A model generated the notes under the pieces. The model had not been told where the DNA came from and searched no databases. It was given only the letters and a program-made list of their open reading frames with translations. Both the position numbers and the translations under genes were made by a program. Positions 56,438-64,000 of a stretch of DNA of 64,000 bases are shown one piece after another (within the stretch, counting starts at the first letter, position 1; every line of letters starts with the position of its first letter). This DNA comes from Pycnococcus provasolii (taxonomy: Eukaryota; Chlorophyta; Pseudoscourfieldiophyceae; Pseudoscourfieldiales): NCBI GenBank assembly GCA_049487715.1, contig CP150577.1, positions 372,001 to 436,000 of the forward strand. Reading direction: 5' to 3'.

Positions 56438-56884
56438 TGAGTATACATATCTGGACGTCGAATACACTTTACCGTTTTCAAAAACTTGACCCACGGTGTT
56501 ACGGACCTTTGGTACCGCGAGTGTAGGGGACGAGGCTCCGGGCGCACAAAAAGGTTTTCCAACTGTCCTACGGCGCAGGCGTCCGCCCTCAAGCGGAGAA
56601 CTGCTAGGGGCGTAGGTGGCTGTAAGTTCCTCTCCTGGGGTGTGGTTCTTCCCTCCCTAGGCGAGGCCGCGTGAGTTTCCCTCGGGAAACCTCCTATCAC
56701 CGCTCTTTATCAGTAATTTGTCGCGTTTTCTTCTTCTTCCCGTGAGTCCTTGGGTCTCACGAGCTCGTGATTGGGCAATTGATAATCACGATAATCGAGA
56801 TATTGATAATCGAAAAGATTAATGCATGAAAGGACTAGGGATGTTGTGAGTCTGTTATACGCTGTGTAACAAAGAGATACCTTT
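56438..56884. other. Intergenic, leader-type repeat then unique sequence
   Basis: 56434-56495 matches the leader sequence found after LTRs at 29198 and 32240 (GTCGAATACACTTTACCG). The rest has no gene and precedes the 3' end of the double methyltransferase gene. Confidence 0.45.
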
Positions 56885-58735
56885 CTACTTATGAGGCCTT
56901 GTAACAACAAAACCCAACGAAGTCACCGGATACCCTGCAAGCATAATTTTAATAACATCCGTGTGGTTCGGGTGCGTTGGGCACCTCGTCGAACACAGGT
57001 CTGGTTGGAGATCCAAAGTGTCCGTACCAACGGCGTAGCAAGGCTCGCCGGCAATCTCAAGACCTTCGTCTTCGATCATGCGGATCATCTTTTCCACGTC
57101 CTGCTTGCGCCAGATTGCAGTCTGCCCAGTTTTCACAGTAGCGTCGTTCGAGCCAAGGTTAAATTCCACCGTATGCACGGCCACGCCGCCTGGCTTCAGA
57201 AGCATGGAAGACCGTCGCACAAATTCAATTCCAAGATCAATGCTCCCGACATGTTCGATAGAGCACGTGCTCCAAATGAAATCGAAGGTTTCGCCTTGCA
57301 GAACTTCTAGCTTGTTCATGTCAACCGGCATGAATCGCGCAAGCCTGAAAAATTCGTCTCGTTGCACCAGCTCAGGGTAAAACAAACTGTCCAAGCTCCT
57401 CGCATTCTGATTCAGTCCCCACCCGCTTCCGGGGTGGTCGGTGCACAAAATTTCCGCGCCGTAGCTCGCGACGTAGCTAGGAAGCGGCTCTACCCCAGCG
57501 GCAAATACGATACCCTTTTTACCGGCACGGAGCACATTGTTGTCGTGCAGAACCTTCATAATCCAACCAAGTTCCCAGTCCTTGCGGTGAATTCTTGGCC
57601 CGTCTAATTTGACATAATGCGATCCTAGGTACCTTTGAAAGAACAAGTCGTCGAGTTTTTGAATGTACGGTTGAAGCTCGAAAAGTTCCATTTGATTGGC
57701 GACGTGTATTCCCTCGCCGCTCGGCGTGCATCGCTCGTTTGCGTCGATGAACTCCTGTAATATGCTAGGATGAGGGTTGATATTCGGCTCCTCGTTATGC
57801 ATTTTTCGTGCTGCAGATATATCTAGGATCGTATCGCGTGGCACGCCGGCTGAAAACGCGGCAAAGTCACGCACGATATCGCCCTGGTAGTGCACCTGCA
57901 AGCCGTGCTTTCGAAGCAGCTCCAAGTACGCAACAGGATCCGTGTGCTGCTTTCGAAGCATAAACGGAGAAAACTCCGAAAATACACTTCTTATTTTAGG
58001 AAGCACGTGCTTCTGCCCACCTACCAGCGCGTGGTACTCGAAGCCCTCCGTATCGATCTTCAGAACGTCCACACGCTCGTCTCTGCCCACAACCTCGTCA
58101 AGAGGTACCGTCATCACAACCTCTTCGCGCTGCCTCCGTCCTGACCAGTGCATCCAGCCGCTGAAGTCGAGCGCACGACCCTCCTCCTCCTTGCAGTCCA
58201 TATTCATATTGCCGCTGTTGCCCTCCGGACTTGCCAACAAACACCGCATACGCTTCTCAGCCAGCGCGACGTGGTGCAGCTTGATACGGCTCTTCAGCTC
58301 AGGGTTCAGACAAAGCGAGTAGCGGATCAAGTTTGCGTTCTCCTGGCTCGCCTCCACGGCGATCACGTGATACCCGAGAGCAGCCACATACAGCGCGAAG
58401 TATCCAATGTTCGCGCCAATATCAAGGTACACGCTTCCCTTCTTGTTTGCCAGAGCTGTCTTCAGGTGCTCGAGCGTTGACGGCTCCCAGCGTCCGTGTG
58501 CGAGGATCGACCCGGACACGATATCGTTCTTGCCGTACGTCGCGATACGAAACGACTTGTCGGTGTTGTCAACACGCACGGTGGCGACACGCACCTCCGT
58601 TCTAGGGCTGATGGCGCGCTTTTCTGCTTCGCAGAGCACGGGTGACGAAGAGGCGGAAGGAAAGACGCGCAGCGCGGCGGCCGAGGTGGCCCAGTGGAGG
58701 AGGGTTACCAAACACACTAAGAGCAGGTTCTTCAT
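56885..58735 (-). CDS. Two-domain methyltransferase: FkbM family plus class I methyltransferase, secretory
   Basis: A 616-residue protein from ATG 58735, chosen because a signal sequence follows (LLLVCLVTLLHWATSAAA). Domain one (about 60-300) is FkbM-type: VYLDIGANIGYFALYVAALG (motif I), VIAVEASQENANLI, VDVLKIDTEGFEYHAL, the KIDTEG(F/A)E signature of FkbM O-methyltransferases. Domain two (about 390-600) is a second Rossmann methyltransferase: GIVFAAGVEPLPSYVASYGAE, ILCTDHPGSGW, FDFIWSTCSIEHVGSID (motif IV of Methyltransf_11), LLKPGGVAVHTVEF. Such a pair could methylate one glycan at two positions. Module P2 lies 99 bp upstream. Neighbour genes share the secretory, intronless layout. Confidence 0.85.
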   Translation of the reverse strand: MKNLLLVCLVTLLHWATSAAALRVFPSASSSPVLCEAEKRAISPRTEVRVATVRVDNTDKSFRIATYGKNDIVSGSILAHGRWEPSTLEHLKTALANKKGSVYLDIGANIGYFALYVAALGYHVIAVEASQENANLIRYSLCLNPELKSRIKLHHVALAEKRMRCLLASPEGNSGNMNMDCKEEEGRALDFSGWMHWSGRRQREEVVMTVPLDEVVGRDERVDVLKIDTEGFEYHALVGGQKHVLPKIRSVFSEFSPFMLRKQHTDPVAYLELLRKHGLQVHYQGDIVRDFAAFSAGVPRDTILDISAARKMHNEEPNINPHPSILQEFIDANERCTPSGEGIHVANQMELFELQPYIQKLDDLFFQRYLGSHYVKLDGPRIHRKDWELGWIMKVLHDNNVLRAGKKGIVFAAGVEPLPSYVASYGAEILCTDHPGSGWGLNQNARSLDSLFYPELVQRDEFFRLARFMPVDMNKLEVLQGETFDFIWSTCSIEHVGSIDLGIEFVRRSSMLLKPGGVAVHTVEFNLGSNDATVKTGQTAIWRKQDVEKMIRMIEDEGLEIAGEPCYAVGTDTLDLQPDLCSTRCPTHPNHTDVIKIMLAGYPVTSLGFVVTRPHK

Positions 58736-58833
58736 GACATAAAGTATATATAATATATCACTGCTTGCTAGACTATTCTCTGCTTGCTGAAAAATAAATG
58801 AAACTAAGTTTAAGTAACCTTTTGTGCCTTGTA

Positions 58834-58912
58834 GAGATTGTGAATAATGATCGTTTGAATTACAGGAGGGCAATAATAAGGGCGCGTCTCTACTGGGGTT
58901 AGGGCGCGTTCT
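58834..58912 (-). repeat. Module P2, copy 3: repeat upstream of the double methyltransferase gene
   Basis: Same core as 34567-34620 and 42364-42414; like copy 1 it also keeps the TTAGGGCGCGTTCT part further upstream. In gene sense it reads toward ATG 58735. Confidence 0.75.
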
Positions 58913-59022
58913 CCTGTGTTTGTTCCGTGTGTTTGTTCGGGTGTCTCGAAGAGAGGTGGTCTGAACGGCTAAGCCTTAAGGTTAGTTTTGGTTACACAGA
59001 GAAAACTGGTAAAAAAGTAGTT

Positions 59023-59461
59023 TACTGCTTTATGCATCGAGTTGCACCTAAAGAGGCAGCTTTCTGGGCCGGACCTCGGAAGAAGACGAAAAGCCTTCGC
59101 AGGGACAGAGATTGAAGAGAATCAGGATTCAGGAAATCGAGCTTCAAAGCTAATGCCAAGATTTGACCCTCCTTAGTAGGAGATCAAAAATAACTAACAA
59201 AGATTCCTAACAATATTCTCCCCCCACCAGCAACAGCAAGGCTGAGCACTTCAAGTCACAAGCCGCAGCACAGCACGGGGGGGGGGCGCAGCACAACACG
59301 AAGCACAGCTTGAAGGGGGAGGCACGGCAAGACACAACTGTACAGCTAGCGCCATCATTCTTCCCAACACCAACAAGCTCTCGCAGTGCAAGGTGCTGCG
59401 CCATCATCATCAAGTACAAGTTTTCGTGCAAGACACCTCGTCACCTCGAAGCAACGTGTAT
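59023..59461 (-). repeat. 3' end of an LTR retroelement (inverted copy of 35473-35930)
   Basis: 59023-59215 is the LTR (ending, in plus sense, GATTCCTAACA) and 59216-59461 the internal tail with a C-run where the other copy has its G-run. Orientation is opposite to the copy at 35 kb. Confidence 0.7.
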
Positions 59462-59933
59462 AGCCAACTCGGCTAGGAACGGATCAAACGATGAACAGAC
59501 GTCACGAGCAAGACACCCGACAACTCGACGCAACTTGTATAGCCAACTCAGCTGGGAACGGATCAAACGATGAACAGACGTCTCGAGCAAGACACCCGAC
59601 AACTCGACGCATTGTGTATAGCCAACTCAGCTGGGAACGGATCAAACGATGAACAGACGTCACGAGCACGACACCTCGTCACCTCGAAGCAACTTGTATA
59701 GCCAACTCAGCTGGGAACGGATCAAACGATGAACAGACGTCACGAGCAAGACACCCGACAACTCGACGCATTGTGTATAGCCAACTCAGCTGGGAACGGA
59801 TCAAACGATGAACAGACGTCTCGAGCAAGACACCCGACAACTCGACGCAACTTGTATAGCCAACTCAGCTGGGAACAGATCAAACGATGAACAGACGTCA
59901 CCAGCACGACACCTCGTCACCTCGAAGCAACGT
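59462..59933. repeat. 79-bp minisatellite, six units
   Basis: Units start at 59462, 59541, 59620, 59700, 59779 and 59858, each with AGCCAACTCAGCTGGGAACG and GATCAAACGATGAACAGACG. Two unit types alternate (CAAGACACCCGACAACTC or CACGACACCTCGTCACCTC). It belongs to the inverted LTR element; the 35-kb copy has only one unit. Confidence 0.9.
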
Positions 59934-59957
59934 TCCCCACTCAAATTCCCCCCGATC

Positions 59958-60437
59958 CGGCCCCCCCCCCCCCCCCCCCCCCAATGCGAAAATTAGAAAA
60001 CAGCGGGGGAAAAAGACCGGCATCCCGCCACAGCCTGATAATTTTCCCTTCATAACGGCGATCCCCGTTATAAATTAATGGCGCCGCGGCCGTCAGCGTG
60101 CGTGCGTTCTATCAACGCACTCTATGGACTATTGAAGAGGACACATTGGGCAGCCACCTGCGAGAAACCCCGTCTTTATCCGACCTGAAACGGACATGTT
60201 ATGCCGTATAACGGGAAATTTGGTCGGGGGAAAGGGAGTTTTGATCAGATCCCGACCAAATTTATGGTTAAGGAGGAAAAACTATCAAACTATCAAAGTA
60301 TCACAAGTATCAAACTACCACTATCAAGCTACTGTTGAGAGTGAAAAGGTTTCTCAGAACGGGGCTCTCCTGGACGATGTTTTGTGCTTTCATATTAATA
60401 AGAAAATCCTTGAAATTCGCCAAAAGTTGAAAATCCC
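59958..60437. other. Poly-C tract and 5' flank of the second deaminase-Fanzor copy
   Basis: A run of about 22 C's (59960-59981) opens this stretch. From 60263 on, the frame of the deaminase-Fanzor protein is open without an ATG: it reads VKRFLRTGALLDDVLCF, HINKKILEIRQKLKIPHGD and passes into the shared part. That suggests a real upstream exon or a start outside standard ATG. Copy 1 lacks this part. Confidence 0.45.
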
Positions 60438-63400
60438 ACACGGGGATGTCTACGTTGGTACAGCGGACGAAGAGTTGAAGAGAAATTCTGAGAAAACTCT
60501 CAATCTCTGTGTATTTAGAGAAGTTGAAAAGAATGGGGAACAAATGGTGGTGATGTGCGGGAAAAAACAAGTAAGATTTGCAACGCTTTCATCAGCTAGT
60601 ATGAGGGACGTGAAACTAAGAGCATATGAGATGTTCAAGAACGGTTTCTATGTACATAATGGAAACACTCTTGACTATCATAAAGAGGAAAATTTCTCTA
60701 TAACAGATTTTGTGGAATGTGTTTGTGAAATCTGTTGTGCTGGTGGTTCGGGAGAAGTAGTAAAAGTGGACACAGATAAAAAGTTTAAAAAAAGACCGGA
60801 AAGTATCACAGCCACAATTTACAATGGAAAAAGAAAAGTATGTGAAGTGTCTAGGTTTTGTGGTGCGTGTTCAAGCACGCTGGGCGTGGTGCCTTCCACG
60901 TATGGGGCACATGCAGAGCCCCAGGCTCTTCGAAATTTGGAAATTAACAAAGACTGCAAAGTTTGCGTTTGCGTTAGTGTTGTCCCATGCCCTTCTTGTG
61001 CTCGCATTATCGCACAAGACGGGCGTGTGAAGGAGGTTCGCTTCGGTAACTCCTCTGGATTGAACATGAGTGGAGTAAAATCTCTTCTTGAAAAACATAT
61101 TGGTGTGAAACACGTCGTGAAAACACCTGTTGTGTGGAACAAAGAACTTTATGCGAAGCAATTGGTTCGTCGAAACATCTCATCTCCTGTGCTGAAATGG
61201 AACTTAACGAACATGTGTCTCCTGAGTAAGATGAGATTGAGAGGCAAAAGGTTATTAAGATACTTCCCACAAAAAAATACACTATTGGTCAACGACGAGG
61301 TTTCAAGCAAATTATCGATTGTGTGTAAGGATGCCCAATTCTGCACACATCGTAAGGGAGATCTAAGAATTGTGCAAGCACAAAAATTGGTTTACGTTTT
61401 GCATATCAAGACCAAGACCGCGCGGCCGATCCCGATAGTTTCAGATAAGGGCAACTTTCGGCGCACGTTTCAAGGAAAACCGGAAGGCGCAGGCAGTGGT
61501 GGACAGGCTCTTTCCAAGGTTTCCAAAGTGCATGCTCAAAAGTCCGTGGATCAAAAGATGTTGGATGTGACAAACATGGAAAAGAAAGACCTTGAAGAAA
61601 TCGGGAACCGTATCGTCAATGTCAAAGATGCAAAGGAGCTTCAGCACCAATATTGCAGATCAATGAAAAGATTTTGGAACCTCACCGTTGAGGAGAAACG
61701 ATCTGGTGCGCCCTCCCGAAAAACTGACTCTACAGAGGTTGCAGGAATTTTTGCTCTCAAGACAAAAGTTTGTGGTTTGCGTTCAAAGAAGTGGAAGGAA
61801 CAAATAAATTCCGGTGGAATAAAGGAACAAATCATGGAACAATCTGCTATGAAAATGGAGGCAATGGTGAAGGAAGAAATTGTCACCGTATCCAACCAAA
61901 GGTACAATGCAATTCGAGGAATCCGCCAGCTTTTGTTTGGCATGCCGAATTTCCGTATTATTCATGGCTTGCTCAATGAAAGCGCGGACATGACTGGACG
62001 AGATGACTTTGGAAATGATCTGCGGAAGATGATTTTGAGCCTCATGAGTCACAGTGGATCGCACGTGGATAAGCAGGTTAAAGAGCTTCTTGAAAAGTTC
62101 CGAGACGAGTTAACGAAATTGGATGAAAAAGACAAGAAGGCTGTGTTATCGATGATGTTCGCGAGATTTAGAACCTCCCAGGATGGCACGGTTACGTTCA
62201 AAATGTCAACTAGCACGATGCATACGCATCTGATGAGAATGAATTGCATGGTCGAACACGCAAGAAGTGCAGCTTTGGCAGAGAAGCGGCGGAAAGCAAA
62301 ATCAGGTGACGATGAGGATTATGGTCTGGAGGATGAGCATCTGGATGACGTAGACTCGGCCTCGGAGGACGAAGACGAGGATTCAGACAAGAATAAAGCA
62401 GCGGACGCGCCAGCCGGACCCTCCAAGAAAAAGGCTGCTGTGAAGTCAAACCAAGACAAAGCCGGCACGCTCAACTTCAAGAATAAAGAAGATCGTTTGA
62501 ACCACATGGTTGATTTAGCACAGAGTTTCATGAGTAGCATTAAGTGTGAAGACATGACCACGACAATGAAGCGCAAGCTTCGCACGCACTTTGACGATGG
62601 TGCTGAGGACGCTGAGTGTCCCTTTAAAGTTCCAAAGAAAGGCTCGCGGGAAGCTTCGGAGCGCGTTGCACTGCTTGGGGTGAGAGCAGTCGCCCCAACT
62701 CGCATGGATGTGGATGTTCGGCTGGTCCAACGGCAGAGGGCAGCATCAAAGCAAGCGCCGAAGAAAAAGGGCAAAGAGGCAGCCGCAACGAAGGAAGATC
62801 CCAAACGCTTTACCGTGCCTATCGAGAAGGACAGTGATCCTCACGCTTTTGCCCTTCTCGAAGAAGCGCGAATGTTGCACAGCGCAGAGCGGGGAAGCAA
62901 TGCAGGTGTAGATGCGTGCGTCCCCATTGGCGTTGCGACCCTTACCAAAAAGTCCAAGCTGGAACATGCAATGGACCTGGCAATTGCGTACAAAAGGCTT
63001 GCACGCCTGCTCCTCATGAGAACGGAAAAGGTGCAAAAGATAATTGAGCAAAAGCCGATTCTCCACGAGATTGGTGAGAATGTGGACGCCCAAGTGTGGA
63101 GGGCGCACTACCCGATCGATAGCGCATGCTTCAAAATGAACAAAAAGCGCATGTCCATGGACGCCCTGATGGCCGAACTCGCAAGTGGCAATCCGAATTC
63201 AGAACTCGATAAGGAGCTAAAGAAGAACCATCATGAGAAGGTGAAGAGTTCCATCGGCAGTGCATTGAGCATGGTTTTGCAACGACAGGGCTGCACTGCA
63301 TACAAGGCAGGCGATCGGACCCATCATGCAAATGTTTCAATCAAGACTGAACAAAATCTGGTGTCAAAGTATCAAATCGATGCCGGAAGAAAGTGGGCGA

Positions 63401-64000
63401 GGAGCCAGGTGTGGCCGTGGCCTGGGAAGTTTTCGGTGAACCCCCCGATCACGCATCGGCCCTCTGCTGTGTATGCCGCATACATGAATCCTTCCAAGCA
63501 GAATTCGAAAGTGTACAAGGGAAGCACGAACAAAGACGTGATCCAGAGTGCACTTGAGATGGCTATCGATATGGAACGTTCCGATGAATGCCTCGACGTG
63601 TACGTGTGTGGAGATTCCGAGTCATACCAGTACATGCACGTCGCGAACACAACATCTGAATCAAAGGTGCTCAAGCTTCGCGCCATCCTCATCGCCGATA
63701 ATAGATCCGTTCCGTGCGTACTCCCTCTCGCGAAGCATGCCAAGCTCACCGTTCCTGCTGGGTGCACCATTGCCTTTATGCAAGTGATGGCATCAAGGCC
63801 GCCTCCCCGGGCTAGTGGCGAGGCGGACATCCCAAAGTGCGGCCTTCATGCGAACGTGATATGTCGGCTCTCGAAGCCATCAGAGAGCAACCCACGCAAT
63901 CCAAAGGTTGCCTGCAAAGACAAGAACAAAATCACATTCAAGAACTTTGCGCTTACGGAAGAGCACGTCCGTGTGCGCACACAACGAGGATCCGCTGCGG
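60438..64000 (+). mobile_element. Deaminase-Fanzor element, copy 2 (open, runs off the window)
   Basis: Matches 18010-21568 at an offset of 42428, then 42432 after the four-base difference at 62684-62695. The reading frame is intact to the window end. The right end is outside the window. Confidence 0.88.
60544..64000 (+). CDS. Deaminase-Fanzor fusion protein, 3' end outside window
   Basis: One uninterrupted frame from the first ATG (60544) to the last base, 1152 codons; the frame is in fact open from 60263. With the rest supplied by copy 1, full length would be about 1750 residues. Order: cysteine cluster, zinc-dependent deaminase fold (GAHAEPQ at about 122, VVPCPSCAR at about 147), long helical middle with an acidic stretch, then the Fanzor part from about residue 721 (MDVDVRLVQRQ). 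The RuvC core and zinc finger lie beyond the window but are seen in copy 1 (expected near residues 1355-1540). The junction GVRAVAPTRMDVDV is continuous here. This is the better candidate for a working protein. Confidence 0.8.
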   Translation, partial: MVVMCGKKQVRFATLSSASMRDVKLRAYEMFKNGFYVHNGNTLDYHKEENFSITDFVECVCEICCAGGSGEVVKVDTDKKFKKRPESITATIYNGKRKVCEVSRFCGACSSTLGVVPSTYGAHAEPQALRNLEINKDCKVCVCVSVVPCPSCARIIAQDGRVKEVRFGNSSGLNMSGVKSLLEKHIGVKHVVKTPVVWNKELYAKQLVRRNISSPVLKWNLTNMCLLSKMRLRGKRLLRYFPQKNTLLVNDEVSSKLSIVCKDAQFCTHRKGDLRIVQAQKLVYVLHIKTKTARPIPIVSDKGNFRRTFQGKPEGAGSGGQALSKVSKVHAQKSVDQKMLDVTNMEKKDLEEIGNRIVNVKDAKELQHQYCRSMKRFWNLTVEEKRSGAPSRKTDSTEVAGIFALKTKVCGLRSKKWKEQINSGGIKEQIMEQSAMKMEAMVKEEIVTVSNQRYNAIRGIRQLLFGMPNFRIIHGLLNESADMTGRDDFGNDLRKMILSLMSHSGSHVDKQVKELLEKFRDELTKLDEKDKKAVLSMMFARFRTSQDGTVTFKMSTSTMHTHLMRMNCMVEHARSAALAEKRRKAKSGDDEDYGLEDEHLDDVDSASEDEDEDSDKNKAADAPAGPSKKKAAVKSNQDKAGTLNFKNKEDRLNHMVDLAQSFMSSIKCEDMTTTMKRKLRTHFDDGAEDAECPFKVPKKGSREASERVALLGVRAVAPTRMDVDVRLVQRQRAASKQAPKKKGKEAAATKEDPKRFTVPIEKDSDPHAFALLEEARMLHSAERGSNAGVDACVPIGVATLTKKSKLEHAMDLAIAYKRLARLLLMRTEKVQKIIEQKPILHEIGENVDAQVWRAHYPIDSACFKMNKKRMSMDALMAELASGNPNSELDKELKKNHHEKVKSSIGSALSMVLQRQGCTAYKAGDRTHHANVSIKTEQNLVSKYQIDAGRKWARSQVWPWPGKFSVNPPITHRPSAVYAAYMNPSKQNSKVYKGSTNKDVIQSALEMAIDMERSDECLDVYVCGDSESYQYMHVANTTSESKVLKLRAILIADNRSVPCVLPLAKHAKLTVPAGCTIAFMQVMASRPPPRASGEADIPKCGLHANVICRLSKPSESNPRNPKVACKDKNKITFKNFALTEEHVRVRTQRGSAA

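Noticed and set aside
59462-59933. CRISPR-like array
   Set aside because: Units are contiguous 79-bp tandem repeats without unique spacers, in a eukaryotic retroelement.
62678-62700. Very short intron explaining the frame difference between the two deaminase-Fanzor copies
   Set aside because: The GTGAG...CAG in copy 2 would give an intron of about a dozen bases, too short to splice, and the copy 2 frame is open without it.

Overview
This window looks like nuclear DNA of a unicellular eukaryote, most likely a microalga. It has spliceosomal introns (a ZIP transporter with two GT-AG introns), Golgi-type single-pass membrane enzymes, and remnants of many eukaryotic transposon classes: Harbinger, piggyBac, Tc1/mariner-like, tyrosine recombinase, Ty3 and Ty1-like LTR elements, a foldback element and Fanzor. 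Surface-glycan genes dominate, most of them intronless, and mobile DNA is dense. This recalls the outlier chromosomes of picoprasinophytes (Mamiellales), but that assignment is inference from gene content only.

Layout. 0-6 kb: Harbinger fragment, short LTR, AT-rich coding fragment, ZIP transporter, frameshifted TylF-like methyltransferase. 6-11 kb: foldback element, an AT-rich island with two genes that may come from a polinton-like virus or virophage, then a complete piggyBac-like element inserted in a gene relic. 11-17 kb: TylF-like methyltransferase, an unknown protein, a short-chain dehydrogenase, gene fragments, a glycosyltransferase-like protein. 18-23.4 kb: first copy of a large element encoding a zinc-dependent deaminase-like domain and a Fanzor nuclease. 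23.4-34.5 kb: structured 180-bp repeats around a tyrosine-recombinase fragment, a PhyH-like gene with an in-frame stop, an O-fucosyltransferase-like gene, nested LTR debris, two methyltransferases. 34.5-45 kb: retroelement remnants, a nucleotide-sugar-transporter-like gene, a NeuD/PglD-like acyltransferase, a DegT sugar aminotransferase. 45-50 kb: broken DDE transposase with a convergent low-complexity ORF, and an SGNH-like esterase. 51-59 kb: a fused ColD-ColC-like enzyme (GDP-colitose pathway signature), a Ty3 deletion derivative, a double methyltransferase. 59-64 kb: minisatellite, then the second deaminase-Fanzor copy, which runs off the window.

How the genes may work together. The sugar genes make a plausible set for unusual surface glycans: nucleotide-sugar synthesis (DegT, NeuD, ColD-ColC), transport into the Golgi, transfer (fucosyl- and glycosyltransferase) and decoration (several methyltransferases, an SGNH esterase, a PhyH oxygenase). 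Several dispersed repeats sit immediately 5' of these genes in sense orientation, so repeats may have supplied promoters or helped the genes move.

The most notable object is the deaminase-Fanzor protein. In the second copy the deaminase-like region and the Fanzor region form one uninterrupted frame. In the first copy the 5' end differs and an 8-for-12-base replacement puts the two halves in different frames. The copies look more than 99% identical by eye, so the element moved or was copied recently.
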